From Rhodoferax sp. (lineage in GTDB: Bacteria; Pseudomonadota; Gammaproteobacteria; Burkholderiales; Burkholderiaceae_C): DNA of 53,052 nucleotides. Shown here piece by piece: positions 34,677 through 42,495 of this stretch. The stretch lies in NCBI RefSeq assembly GCF_018063565.1, contig NZ_JAGPBB010000016.1, positions 1 through 53,052 on the forward strand. The letters run 5' to 3'. Positions within the stretch are counted from its first letter, which is position 1; the number at the start of each line of letters is the position of its first letter. The notes beneath the pieces were generated by a model that saw only the letters and a list, made by a program, of their open reading frames with translations, had not been told where the DNA came from and made no database searches. Both the position numbers and the translations under genes were made by a program.

Positions 34677-35072
34677 TCAGAAACTCAGGATCACATCCTG
34701 TTCGGCCATGAGTTGCCCCATTTCCTCGGTGTCCAGCACTTCCACCGGGACCAGCAAATCCTTCTCTGTCAGGCCGCGCTGGTCAAGCGACGCGCGGTCG
34801 ACGTAAAGTTTCTCGACGTCGTAACCATCCAGCGCCCGGTAGGTTTTGGAGTGGTTCTTGATACCGATGGCCTTGGTTTCCTGGCCCTTGAGCAGTTCAT
34901 AGACGCCATCATCGATAAAAACCAGGCTCACATCCTGGTCGAAGGTCGCGGTAATCAGGACCACTTCCAGGCTTTCCAGCGCGTAGATGGTGCCGTAGGG
35001 TGCCTTGCGGTTCACAAACATGAATTTCTTCACTTTGGGGCCGCTGGCGGGGGATGCTTGCTGTTCACTCAT
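34677..35072 (-). CDS. dsrF: DsrF, subunit of the DsrEFH sulfurtransferase
   Basis: The 131-aa product has the DsrE/F alpha/beta fold: FMFVNRKAPYGTIYALESLE at the front and DVSLVFIDDGVYELLKGQET in the middle, as in TusC/DsrF. A short polar extension precedes the domain. It has no cysteine, as expected for a subunit that is not the main sulfur-binding site. It is flanked by dsrE and dsrH. Confidence 0.93.
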   Translation of the reverse strand: MSEQQASPASGPKVKKFMFVNRKAPYGTIYALESLEVVLITATFDQDVSLVFIDDGVYELLKGQETKAIGIKNHSKTYRALDGYDVEKLYVDRASLDQRGLTEKDLLVPVEVLDTEEMGQLMAEQDVILSF

Positions 35073-35090
35073 TTGCTGTCTCTTTATGCG

Positions 35091-35450
35091 TTAATCACCA
35101 AAGGTGACCAGTCGATCCGCCTTGATGCCACTGTCCACCAGCTGACCCAGACCCGAGATGCGGAAACCTGGCGCCAGGTTTTCGTCGCGGATACCGCGAC
35201 GCAAAGCAGCCGCCACACACACCACCAGATCCACCTTGTGGTCCGCGGCCAGCGCCGACCAGCGGTTGACAATGTGGCGATCATCCTGTGGCGGGTCCGT
35301 CAGTCGGGTCGCGTTGTTGACACCATCGTGATAGAAAAAGATACGCTGGATCTCATGCCCTTTGGCGATAGCGGCTACCACAAACTGGTAGGCGCTATCA
35401 GACGCCTGATGCGTGTAAGGGCCTTCACTGACAAGTAAGCCGAATTTCAT
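35091..35450 (-). CDS. dsrE: DsrE, catalytic subunit of the DsrEFH sulfurtransferase
   Basis: The start is the ATG at 35450 (MKFGLLVSEGPYTHQ). The 119-aa product has the active-site cysteine at residue 78 (DLVVCVAAALRRGI), the same position reported for A. vinosum DsrE. It carries persulfide sulfur and, with DsrF and DsrH, passes it to DsrC. dsrEFH is found in sulfur oxidisers and not in typical sulfate reducers, so it helps assign the direction of this pathway. Confidence 0.95.
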   Translation of the reverse strand: MKFGLLVSEGPYTHQASDSAYQFVVAAIAKGHEIQRIFFYHDGVNNATRLTDPPQDDRHIVNRWSALAADHKVDLVVCVAAALRRGIRDENLAPGFRISGLGQLVDSGIKADRLVTFGD

Positions 35451-35472
35451 GGTGAAGATGTTTGGTAATGGA

Positions 35473-36543
35473 TCAGAAGCGGATATGAGTCGAGGCATTC
35501 AAGCTCGAGCGAGAACCACGCCAGTCGTCAATCAGGTACTTGGTAAAGGGCAGATCGCATTTCTCAAAGAACTGCGGCCAGCCGATGCGCTCGATCCAGT
35601 CCGAAACGCGCTCCCACGAACGTGCATCTTCCTTGTAGGTGTAGAGAATTTTCTTCACCATGGCCGACACTTCGGGCCAACGCGGCGGGTTGTTGGGCAG
35701 GCCAGAGGCCACCATCTTCATGAACGTTGGCTTGCCACGGGCGTTGGAATTCTTGCCGCCCACCCAGATCGCCAGCTTGCTGTGGTCCGGGTCATTGATC
35801 TGCATCGGGGGGCAGGGCGGGTAGCAGGCGCCGCAGCACATACATTTCGACTCGTCAATTTCGAGCGACGGCTTGCCGTTGACCATGGCCGGGCGAATGG
35901 CTGCCACCGGGCAACGCGCCACCACGGTGGGGCGTTCACACATGTTGGCCACCAGATCGTGATTGATCTTCGGCGGTTTGGTGTGTTGCACCACAATGGC
36001 GATGTCAGCCTGGCCGCCGCAATTGATTTCGCAGCAGGAGGTGGACAGGTGCACACGGTTGGGCATCTCTTCCTTGACAAATTCAACCACCAGCTCGTCC
36101 ATCAGCGCTTTGACCGCACCGGAGGCGTCTGTGCCAGGAATGTCGCAGTGCAGCCACCCCTGGGTGTGGGCGATGGCAGACACCGAATTGCCCGTGCCGC
36201 CGACCGGAAAACCATTGCTGCTCAGCGCCTCGATCAGGGGTGCCACCTTGGTCTGATCCGACACCATGTATTCGATGTTGCTGCGGATCGTGAAACGCAC
36301 ATGACCGTCGGCAAAGTTGTCGGCGATGTCACACAGCTTGCGAATGGTGAACAAATCCATCTGGCGCTGCGTGCCGGCTCGCACGGTCCAGATCTCATCG
36401 CCCGAATGCGCCACATGGTGCAGCACGCCCGGACGCGGCCGGTCGTGGTACTTCCAGTTGCCATAGTTCTTGACCATCAGCGGGTGCAGATACTGTTTGT
36501 TATCTGGCACGCCACTCTCAATAGGTGTACGTAAGGTTGCCAT
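35473..36543 (-). CDS. dsrB: DsrB, beta subunit of reverse dissimilatory sulfite reductase
   Basis: The 356-aa product contains the sirohaem/[4Fe-4S] region TSCCEINCGGQADIAIV and a ferredoxin domain (RCPVAAIRP, then KCMCCGACYPPCPPMQI). DsrAB forms an alpha2beta2 enzyme that, in this context, oxidises DsrC-bound sulfur to sulfite. The gene is 29 bp downstream of dsrA, and the length is standard. Confidence 0.97.
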   Translation of the reverse strand: MATLRTPIESGVPDNKQYLHPLMVKNYGNWKYHDRPRPGVLHHVAHSGDEIWTVRAGTQRQMDLFTIRKLCDIADNFADGHVRFTIRSNIEYMVSDQTKVAPLIEALSSNGFPVGGTGNSVSAIAHTQGWLHCDIPGTDASGAVKALMDELVVEFVKEEMPNRVHLSTSCCEINCGGQADIAIVVQHTKPPKINHDLVANMCERPTVVARCPVAAIRPAMVNGKPSLEIDESKCMCCGACYPPCPPMQINDPDHSKLAIWVGGKNSNARGKPTFMKMVASGLPNNPPRWPEVSAMVKKILYTYKEDARSWERVSDWIERIGWPQFFEKCDLPFTKYLIDDWRGSRSSLNASTHIRF

Positions 36544-36572
36544 GTTGTCTTCCTTTTACAAGTTCTTGGGGT

Positions 36573-37853
36573 TCAGGCCGCTGCTTTGCGTGCGTTGATC
36601 TTGGCGACTTCGTCGTCCCAGCCGTCGGTACGGACATAGGGGTTGGTCCGTGGAGTCGAGACCATATTCGGGTCGATTTCCACGCCGATGCCTTCGAGGA
36701 AGTTGATCAGGCCGATGCGCTCGATCATTTCGCCGGTGCGTTCATGCTCCAGGGCGTTTTCGGCGAAGAAGTCGATCGATTTCTGTGCGTGCTCCACCAG
36801 GGCTTCGTAATCTTCATCGGTTTCCATCTTCATGAACGGAATCACCACGGTACCCATCAGGTCACCAATCTTCAGGGTGCGCTTGCCGCCCATCAACACG
36901 GTCACGCCCTTGTCGGTGCCAATCTGCAGGGCGCCGGTCATCACGTTGATGCAGTGCATGCAACGCACGCAGTTGCCGTTGTCGATTTCGAGGGCCTGGG
37001 TGTCATTGACGGCGACGCTGGAAATCTTGGCACCGGTGCCGACATCCTTGATTTCCTTGAGCATGATCGCCTTGGTCGGGCAGCGGCTGACCACGTCGTT
37101 CACCAGTTCGTTCATGCCATGCTTGGCGAACCACTTCTTGGCCATGCCTTCGTCGGTGCGAATGTTGTCGCGCCAGGTACCGATCACGGCCATGTCGGCG
37201 CGCTGGATCGAGTTCATGCAGTCGTTGGGGCAACCCGAGAACTTGAACTTGAACTTGTAGGGGAGCGCCGGGCGGTGCATGTCGTCCAGGAAGGTGTTGA
37301 CCACTTCGCGGTGGGCACGGGCTTCGTCGTAGCACGATTGTTCGCAGCGCGCTGCACCCACGCAGGACATCGAGGTGCGCACTGCCGGGCCGGCACCACC
37401 CAAGTCAAAGCCGAGTTCGTTGAGTTCGTCAAAAGCACCTTGCACATTGGCGGTGCTGGCACCCTGGAACATGATGTCGCCCGATTGACCGTGGAACGCG
37501 ATCAGGCCTGAGCCATGTTTCTCCCAGATGTCGCACATCTTGCGCAGCACGTTGGTGTCGTAGTGCATGCCGGCGGGCGGCTGAATACGCAAGGTGTGGA
37601 ACTCTTTGGATGCCGGGAACATCTCGGCCACTTCAGAAAAACGGGGGATGACACCGCCGCCGTAGCCAAACACGCCCACGGTGCCACCCTTCCAATAGCC
37701 CTTGCGGGTTTTGTAAGAGTGCTCGAGCTGACCCATCAGGTCAGTCATGTAGTCGTTGTCTTTGGCCAGGCGTTTCAGACCAGTCACGAAACTCGGCCAT
37801 GGACCGCTTTCGAGCTGATCGAGCATTGGGGTGTCATGGGGTTGTTTGCTCAT
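36573..37853 (-). CDS. dsrA: DsrA, alpha subunit of reverse dissimilatory sulfite reductase
   Basis: The 426-aa product carries the sirohaem-[4Fe-4S] ligands as C-x5-C (SCVGAARCEQ) and C-x3-C (SGCPNDCMNS), and a ferredoxin insertion with CPTKAIML and CVRCMHCINVM. It is the first gene of the dsr operon; GGAG precedes the ATG. With DsrB it is the catalytic core of oxidative sulfur metabolism here. A divergent accessory cluster starts 306 bp away. Confidence 0.97.
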   Translation of the reverse strand: MSKQPHDTPMLDQLESGPWPSFVTGLKRLAKDNDYMTDLMGQLEHSYKTRKGYWKGGTVGVFGYGGGVIPRFSEVAEMFPASKEFHTLRIQPPAGMHYDTNVLRKMCDIWEKHGSGLIAFHGQSGDIMFQGASTANVQGAFDELNELGFDLGGAGPAVRTSMSCVGAARCEQSCYDEARAHREVVNTFLDDMHRPALPYKFKFKFSGCPNDCMNSIQRADMAVIGTWRDNIRTDEGMAKKWFAKHGMNELVNDVVSRCPTKAIMLKEIKDVGTGAKISSVAVNDTQALEIDNGNCVRCMHCINVMTGALQIGTDKGVTVLMGGKRTLKIGDLMGTVVIPFMKMETDEDYEALVEHAQKSIDFFAENALEHERTGEMIERIGLINFLEGIGVEIDPNMVSTPRTNPYVRTDGWDDEVAKINARKAAA

Positions 37854-37998
37854 GGCGAATCTCCAGTCAGGGGCTAATTGGGCGTTGATAAAACGGGGTT
37901 TGGCGATAGCAACAAGAAAGGCCGCTAAAGCATCAGAAGCGAGACGAATGTTACGGGCCGCCGGTGCTGCCCAACTATCACCCTCGTTGAGTAGGCAA

Positions 37999-38108
37999 GG
38001 CTACCCATTCGGTCTATATGCGCCCACCCGAGTCGGTTATAGACGCCAAGCTCAGGATTGCGCCAAATACGGTTTGTGGCAGATTTTTGTTTGATCTGCA
38101 GATTTTTG
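37999..38108. promoter_or_regulatory. dsrA / accessory-cluster divergent control region
   Basis: This 306-bp gene-free gap (37854-38159) holds several structures. Bases 37999-38012 read GGCTACCCATTCGG, matching 13 of 14 bases of the soeA-region box on the other strand and including the heptamer TACCCAT. GCAGATTTTTG occurs twice (38079-38089 and 38098-38108), 19 bp apart, with ATCTGCAGAT as a palindrome at the second copy. These are plausible operator sites for regulation in both directions; none is proven. Confidence 0.45.
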
Positions 38109-38159
38109 CGACCCGATCGCATCCGATCCATTGAATCCTAAAAAAGCGAAACCAGGACT

Positions 38160-38414
38160 ATGTTCAGCGTGATACCCCTGGAAAAATTTACCAGCCCGTT
38201 AGGCGGGCAGGTCATCGAACTGCAGCAGCTTGACTACGACGCCGGCGGCATGAGTCTGTTGCGTACCCGTATTCGCGAGCGCAGCCGCTTTACCGTTTTT
38301 GAAGTGGATCCCCTGCTGGCACGCCAATGGGGCGAAGCGCTGTTGCGTTGGGCCAATTCGCAACCCCAAGAGCAGACAGATCGCAGCACCACCACAGCGG
38401 GTGGGGCGACATGA
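38160..38414 (+). CDS. Unknown 84-aa protein, first gene of the dsr-divergent cluster
   Basis: The product begins MFSVIPLEKFTSPLGGQVIE and is predicted to be a small soluble alpha/beta protein with a polar C-terminus. It contains no cysteine, signal or recognised motif. The Shine-Dalgarno match (AGGA) is close to the ATG. Its stop overlaps the start of the Cas6-like gene (ATGA), so the two are probably made together. Given that coupling it may be a partner of the RAMP protein. I do not recognise the family. Confidence 0.65.
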   Translation: MFSVIPLEKFTSPLGGQVIELQQLDYDAGGMSLLRTRIRERSRFTVFEVDPLLARQWGEALLRWANSQPQEQTDRSTTTAGGAT

Positions 38415-39025
38415 ACACCATCCCGGTGGGGGTGGCGCATCCTGTGGATGCCATTTTCTCCGTCGAAGGGCAGTGTTTGCCCAGGGATCACGCGCAGGCC
38501 TTGCAGCAATCACTGTGCGTGCTGTTTCCGTGGCTGCAGCAGGATGCGGTAGCAGCCGTGATGCCGCTCAAACTGGTCGACGGGGAGGGCGAGTTGGTCG
38601 CGTTGTCCAAACGTATGCAGTTGGTGCTTCGGGTTCAGAGCAGCCGTATGCCCGATGTGTTGGCGGTGGCCGGGCGTGAGGTATCGGTGGCGGGCTGCAA
38701 GTTGCGGCTCGACAAACCGCATTTTCGCGAACTGCGCCCCCACGCCACCCTGTACGCCTACAAGGTGGCATCGGCGGGTCAAGGTGAGTTGGCGTTCATG
38801 GAGAGCATGAATCAGGAGTTGGCGCGGCTGTCGATTGGCGGCGAGCGGGTTTGTGGCAAACGCAGCCAGATGACGGTGTCGGGTCAGGTGCTCGAAACTT
38901 TCAGTCTGATGTTGCACGCCTTGCCGCCAGACCAGTCTTTGCGGCTGCAGCAGTTTGGCCTTGGACCACACCGCCTGTTGGGTTGCGGGGTGTTTGTGCC
39001 CCACAAATCAGCGGCGGCGGTGTGA
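38411..39025 (+). CDS. Cas6/Cmx6-like RAMP protein outside any CRISPR locus
   Basis: The 204-aa product resembles the Cas6/Cmx6 (type I-MYXAN) pre-crRNA endonuclease family from end to end: an N-terminal VDAIFSVEGQCLPRDHAQAL block (family pattern F-x-G-x-x-LPxDHGYxL), LVLRVQ in the place of the L-R-x-R-hydrophobic strand, VLAVAGREVSVAGCKLRL, ATLYAYKVA, and the C-terminal glycine-rich loop GLGPHRLLGCGVFVP. His27 is a candidate catalytic residue. The ATG at 38411 overlaps the preceding stop. No CRISPR array or other cas gene is in the window. The similarity is from my memory of the family and needs a profile search; its function here is unknown. Confidence 0.75.
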   Translation: MNTIPVGVAHPVDAIFSVEGQCLPRDHAQALQQSLCVLFPWLQQDAVAAVMPLKLVDGEGELVALSKRMQLVLRVQSSRMPDVLAVAGREVSVAGCKLRLDKPHFRELRPHATLYAYKVASAGQGELAFMESMNQELARLSIGGERVCGKRSQMTVSGQVLETFSLMLHALPPDQSLRLQQFGLGPHRLLGCGVFVPHKSAAAV

Positions 39026-39056
39026 TTTTTTATCAATTGAAACTGGAGAAAAGGGT

Positions 39057-39386
39057 ATGAGCTACAACATTGGTGGCGTGGAGCACGAAGCTGACGATCA
39101 GGGCTATCTGGTGGAACCGGTGTTTGACGATGAGGCACCGCGGGTGATTGCCGCAGCCGAGAACATCGAGCTGACCGACGCCCACTGGGAAGTCATCAAC
39201 TACCTGCGCGACGAATACCGTGAAAATGGTCACACTCCCAATTTCCGCAACATGCTCAAGGGTTTTGCAGAAATTCACCCCGGGGTTGACAGCAAATACC
39301 TCTACGACCTGTTCCCCATCGGTCCGGCCAAGCAGGGCCCCAAGGTGGCCGGTTTGCCACAGCCGTTGGGTAAAGGCGGTTATTGA
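39057..39386 (+). CDS. Cysteine-free DsrC paralogue (RspA/TusE-like)
   Basis: The 109-aa product aligns with DsrC along its whole length (ADDQGYLVEPVFDDEAPRV, ELTDAHWEVINYLRDEYREN, SKYLYDLFPIGPAKQGPKVAG), but the C-terminal arm reads GLPQPLGKGGY. Both redox cysteines are gone and there is no cysteine anywhere. DsrC homologues without both cysteines have been grouped as RspA and proposed to be regulatory. The ATG at 39057 has GGAGAAAAGGG upstream. It follows the Cas6-like gene by 31 bp. Confidence 0.92.
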   Translation: MSYNIGGVEHEADDQGYLVEPVFDDEAPRVIAAAENIELTDAHWEVINYLRDEYRENGHTPNFRNMLKGFAEIHPGVDSKYLYDLFPIGPAKQGPKVAGLPQPLGKGGY

Positions 39387-39404
39387 TCATTGTCAGGATC
39401 GAGC

Positions 39405-40031
39405 GTGTCCAAAATCCGCATCAAGAGCCAGTGGTTTCGCCCCGGGGCCGACAAAACCCCTGAGCAAACTGCCAGCGCCGTGGCCTTTACCGCCTGGCGC
39501 GTGGCGCAGAACATGCTCAAGCAGATGCGGGTGGCGCAGTTTGACATTGAAATCGGCGAGCAGTACTTTGCCTTTACCCGCGAGGTGCTGGTGTTTCTCA
39601 CCCAAGTCCTTGACCGCATGGCCTACCAGCGCATGTCAGCGCAGGAGCGCCTGGCTTTCGTGACCGCACTGGTCAAGCGGGTGGGTGAGATCTTGCAGGA
39701 CAACGAAGACGGGTTGCTGGGACAACCGGCTGTAGGGCAGCCCAGCCATTACGAGCAGTTTATCGACCTGTTCAACGAACTGGCGGACCATTACGCCGAT
39801 TTTGGCTTCAACGCCCAAGGGCCGGACTTTGATTTTGTGCGCTACCTGGGTTACCGCATTGAAATGCTGATGCCCAAGAAGGACCAGCGATGGGTGCTCG
39901 ATCAGGTCATGGCCAGCGAGGTACCCGAGGCCATTGCTTACCTGCAGAAAGCCATGGATGGTGTGCTGAGCACCGAGCCGCGCGCGCCACGCCCGTCGCG
40001 AGTGCCGCGTGGCGTCCTGTCGGGTGACTGA
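39405..40031 (+). CDS. Unknown helical protein (about 208 aa)
   Basis: GTG at 39405 is the preferred start because AGGA lies 8 bp upstream; TTG at 39390 is an alternative. The protein is soluble and largely helical with no cysteines (RVAQNMLKQMRVAQFDIEIG; FIDLFNELADHYADFGF), and ends in a disordered Pro/Arg-rich tail. No domain is recognised. It starts 18 bp after the DsrC paralogue and ends 6 bp before the dioxygenase gene, so it is part of the same operon. Confidence 0.75.
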   Translation: MSKIRIKSQWFRPGADKTPEQTASAVAFTAWRVAQNMLKQMRVAQFDIEIGEQYFAFTREVLVFLTQVLDRMAYQRMSAQERLAFVTALVKRVGEILQDNEDGLLGQPAVGQPSHYEQFIDLFNELADHYADFGFNAQGPDFDFVRYLGYRIEMLMPKKDQRWVLDQVMASEVPEAIAYLQKAMDGVLSTEPRAPRPSRVPRGVLSGD

Positions 40032-40037
40032 TTTGAA

Positions 40038-40943
40038 ATGAACGCGTCCCCCTTTGACCTGCAGACAGATGCTGCCTATCAGCGCTGGCGTGCCGATAAG
40101 TTGGCCCGATGTCCCACCCGCGCCGAACAACTGGTGGTGGACATTGGGGATCCGCGCGTGTTGACCGCTGCAGAAAAGCAGGCCTTGCTCACACGCTGTG
40201 TCACCAGCAATATGGTGCTCTATCGCAGCCCGGTGCTCGCAGAAGACAAGGTCATCCCGCTTGCGCTGGGCCGTCAGGTGGGTTTGCACCAGCTCGACGG
40301 CAACTGGCTGGCCGATGAAGACGGCATTTCACCCATTGCCGTGTCGCAGCCACCGGGTGAGCGCATGGCCTTCATCCCCTACACCAATCGCCCGATCAAG
40401 TGGCATACCGATGGCTACTATCAGCCGCCCGAGCGCAAGATTCGCGGCATGATCCTGCACTGTGTGCGCCAGGCGGCGCAAGGTGGCCACAGCGCCCTGA
40501 TGGACCACGACATGGCTTACCTGGCCATGCGCGACGCCAACCCCGAATGGGTGGCTGCGCTGATGCATCCCGATGCCATGACCATTCCCGAGCGCCTGGA
40601 CGACGACGGCATCGCCCGTGCCGCGCAAAGTGGTCCGGTGTTTTCAGTCGATGCGGCTAGCGGGGCCTTGCACATGCGCTACACCGCCCGCACCCGCAGC
40701 GTGGTCTGGCGCGATGACGCAGTGACCCGCGCGGCGGTGGCGTTTCTGGAGCAGTTGCTCGCCAGCGAGCACCCGGCGGTATTTCGCCTGCAGCTGCAGC
40801 CCGGTATGGGCCTGCTGTGCAACAACGTGCTGCACGACCGATCGGGTTTTACGGACGACCCGGCGGCCCCTCGTTTGTTGTACCGCGCGCGTTATCTGGA
40901 CCGCGTCGCAATGCCACATCCTGAACCCGTCAATGGTGGCTGA
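40038..40943 (+). CDS. TauD/TfdA-like Fe(II)/2-oxoglutarate dioxygenase
   Basis: The 301-aa product has the iron facial triad in the expected order: His123-x-Asp125 (IKWHTDGYYQP) and the distal His266 (NNVLHDRSGF), with Arg284 in LLYRARY as the candidate 2-oxoglutarate ligand. TauD relatives oxygenate taurine, sulfonates and other substrates using O2 and 2-oxoglutarate. The substrate cannot be assigned here; a sulfonate or a protein/RNA target are both possible given the neighbours. It is in the middle of the dsr-divergent cluster. Confidence 0.82.
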   Translation: MNASPFDLQTDAAYQRWRADKLARCPTRAEQLVVDIGDPRVLTAAEKQALLTRCVTSNMVLYRSPVLAEDKVIPLALGRQVGLHQLDGNWLADEDGISPIAVSQPPGERMAFIPYTNRPIKWHTDGYYQPPERKIRGMILHCVRQAAQGGHSALMDHDMAYLAMRDANPEWVAALMHPDAMTIPERLDDDGIARAAQSGPVFSVDAASGALHMRYTARTRSVVWRDDAVTRAAVAFLEQLLASEHPAVFRLQLQPGMGLLCNNVLHDRSGFTDDPAAPRLLYRARYLDRVAMPHPEPVNGG

Positions 40944-40950
40944 ATTTTTC

Positions 40951-41000
40951 ATAAAAACTGTTTATAGCCCATATTTGGTATGGTTTTAATGCTATATAAA
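40951..41000 (-). repeat. Degenerate copy of the dispersed repeat (reverse orientation)
   Basis: Reading the minus strand, TATAGC, CCATACC, ATATGGGCTA and a following GTTTTTAT correspond to the 8155-8190 copy and its flank. It fills the 76-bp gap before the HTH-ferredoxin-reductase gene. Confidence 0.4.
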
Positions 41001-41019
41001 TTATAACAAATCAATCGTC

Positions 41020-42495
41020 ATGGCGCATCAGGTCAGTATTTGGCGAGCGGCCCAGTTGGTGGGCGTGGCACGGGGTGTGTTACAGCAGCAAGTGCGCACC
41101 GGTGCCTTGCTGCTCAATGATGGCATGGTGTCGACCGAAGCATTGCTGCGTTTGTACCCGAACGCTTCTCTGGAAGAGTCCGGTCTGCTGGAGCGGGTGG
41201 CGCAAATCCGTGACGAGGCTTTTGGCAAGCGTTTGCGCGAGCGCCTGTTGCCCAGCCAGGAGGTCCTGGCACAGCGCCTGTTTGCACAAAGCCAGGAGCT
41301 TGGTGACGTCCGCCTGCATTTGCAGCGCTACCACGAGCTCGTCATTGCCTTGCAAAAAACCATTCGCGAGCGATTGGCCCACCGTCCGCAGGACACAGCG
41401 TGGCAAGCGCTGGAGCGTCAGGTGACCGGTGGCCTGGCCGCGGCACTGGCCACAGATGCGGTCGATTTACTCGAAGTGATGGACGATATGCTCAAAATCA
41501 TGACGGCACAGGTCACGGTGCAGCCCAGCGGTCACCAGTTTCTGGTGGAAGGGCATTCCAACCTGCTGCAGTCCGGCCTGCATTCGGGCTTGCGGCTGAA
41601 CTACGGCTGTGGCAACGGCAGCTGCGGTATGTGCAAGGTGCGGGTCATCTCAGGCGATGTGGTGCAAACCCAGCATTACGACTACTGCCTGTCCGAAACC
41701 GAAAAGTCACAGGGTTACACCCTGATGTGCTGCCATACTGCCGGAAGCAGTGAGCTCACGCTGGAAATGCTCGAAGCGGGGGGGCCGCAGGACATCCCCG
41801 AGCAGCAGATTGTCACCAAGGTGCGCGCACTGACCACCCTGGCACCCAATACCCGATTGCTGCAGTTGCAAACGCCGCGCACCCACCGACTGCGTTTTCT
41901 TGCCGGGCAGTCGGTGTCGCTTGGGTGGTCAAATTCCGCGCAGGGTGACGCCCAAAGTACCGAGGCCATTGCCAGTTGTCCGTGCGATGACCGCAATCTG
42001 CTGTTTTTTGTAGCGCGTGATGAAGACAGCGCATTGGCTCAGGCGGTGTTTTCGGACCAGTTGGGTCATGGTGACGCCGTCACGGTGCGTGGCCCGATGG
42101 GGGAATTTGTGCTGTCCGAGGGTCATCGGCCCCTGGTGTTTGCAGCCTGTGATCTGGGTTATGCCCCGATCAAAAGCCTGATTGAACACGCGCTGGCGCT
42201 GGATGCCGTGCCCTCGCTGTCGTTGTTCTGGCTGACTTTGCGTGCCGATGGCCACTTTCAAGCCAATCAATGCCGTGCCTGGTCAGAGGCACTCGACAAT
42301 TTCGAGTACGGCCTGTTCACCAATACCGACGTGGTGGCGGGTGCCAGGGAGATTGCGCTGGCCATGCACGCTGACCTGTTTGACATCGAGTGCGACTTTT
42401 ACCTGTGTGGCCCGGCGGCATTTGTTGACACCTTGTTTGACGACTTGCGTCACGCGGGCGTTCCCGCTGCCCAGATTTTCAAGCAGGTGATGTGA
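41020..42495 (+). CDS. Three-part protein: HTH-like N-terminus, 2Fe-2S ferredoxin, FNR-type reductase
   Basis: The 491-aa product has residues 5-48 resembling a MerR/excisionase-type HTH (VSIWRAAQLVGVARGVLQQQ), then a helical, possibly coiled-coil stretch (55-160), a plant-type ferredoxin with Cys197, Cys202, Cys205 and Cys237/238 (YGCGNGSCGMCKVRV), and an FNR-like module (262-491) ending with FYLCGPAAFVDTLF. The FAD-binding R-x-Y-S motif is replaced by STEAIAS, so flavin binding is uncertain. It may reduce a cluster partner such as the dioxygenase, or act as a redox-responsive DNA-binding protein. The HTH assignment is tentative; the ferredoxin/FNR part is firm. Confidence 0.8.
   Translation: MAHQVSIWRAAQLVGVARGVLQQQVRTGALLLNDGMVSTEALLRLYPNASLEESGLLERVAQIRDEAFGKRLRERLLPSQEVLAQRLFAQSQELGDVRLHLQRYHELVIALQKTIRERLAHRPQDTAWQALERQVTGGLAAALATDAVDLLEVMDDMLKIMTAQVTVQPSGHQFLVEGHSNLLQSGLHSGLRLNYGCGNGSCGMCKVRVISGDVVQTQHYDYCLSETEKSQGYTLMCCHTAGSSELTLEMLEAGGPQDIPEQQIVTKVRALTTLAPNTRLLQLQTPRTHRLRFLAGQSVSLGWSNSAQGDAQSTEAIASCPCDDRNLLFFVARDEDSALAQAVFSDQLGHGDAVTVRGPMGEFVLSEGHRPLVFAACDLGYAPIKSLIEHALALDAVPSLSLFWLTLRADGHFQANQCRAWSEALDNFEYGLFTNTDVVAGAREIALAMHADLFDIECDFYLCGPAAFVDTLFDDLRHAGVPAAQIFKQVM

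Noticed and set aside
35449-37511. Open frames antisense to dsrB and dsrA (361 and 328 codons)
   Set aside because: They overlap certain dsr genes completely and encode His/Asp-rich non-domain sequence typical of reverse-frame artefacts.
24296-37853. Dissimilatory sulfate reduction (reductive Dsr)
   Set aside because: dsrEFH and dsrL are present, dsrD is absent, and soeABC, tusA and dsrE2 are nearby; all point to the oxidative direction.
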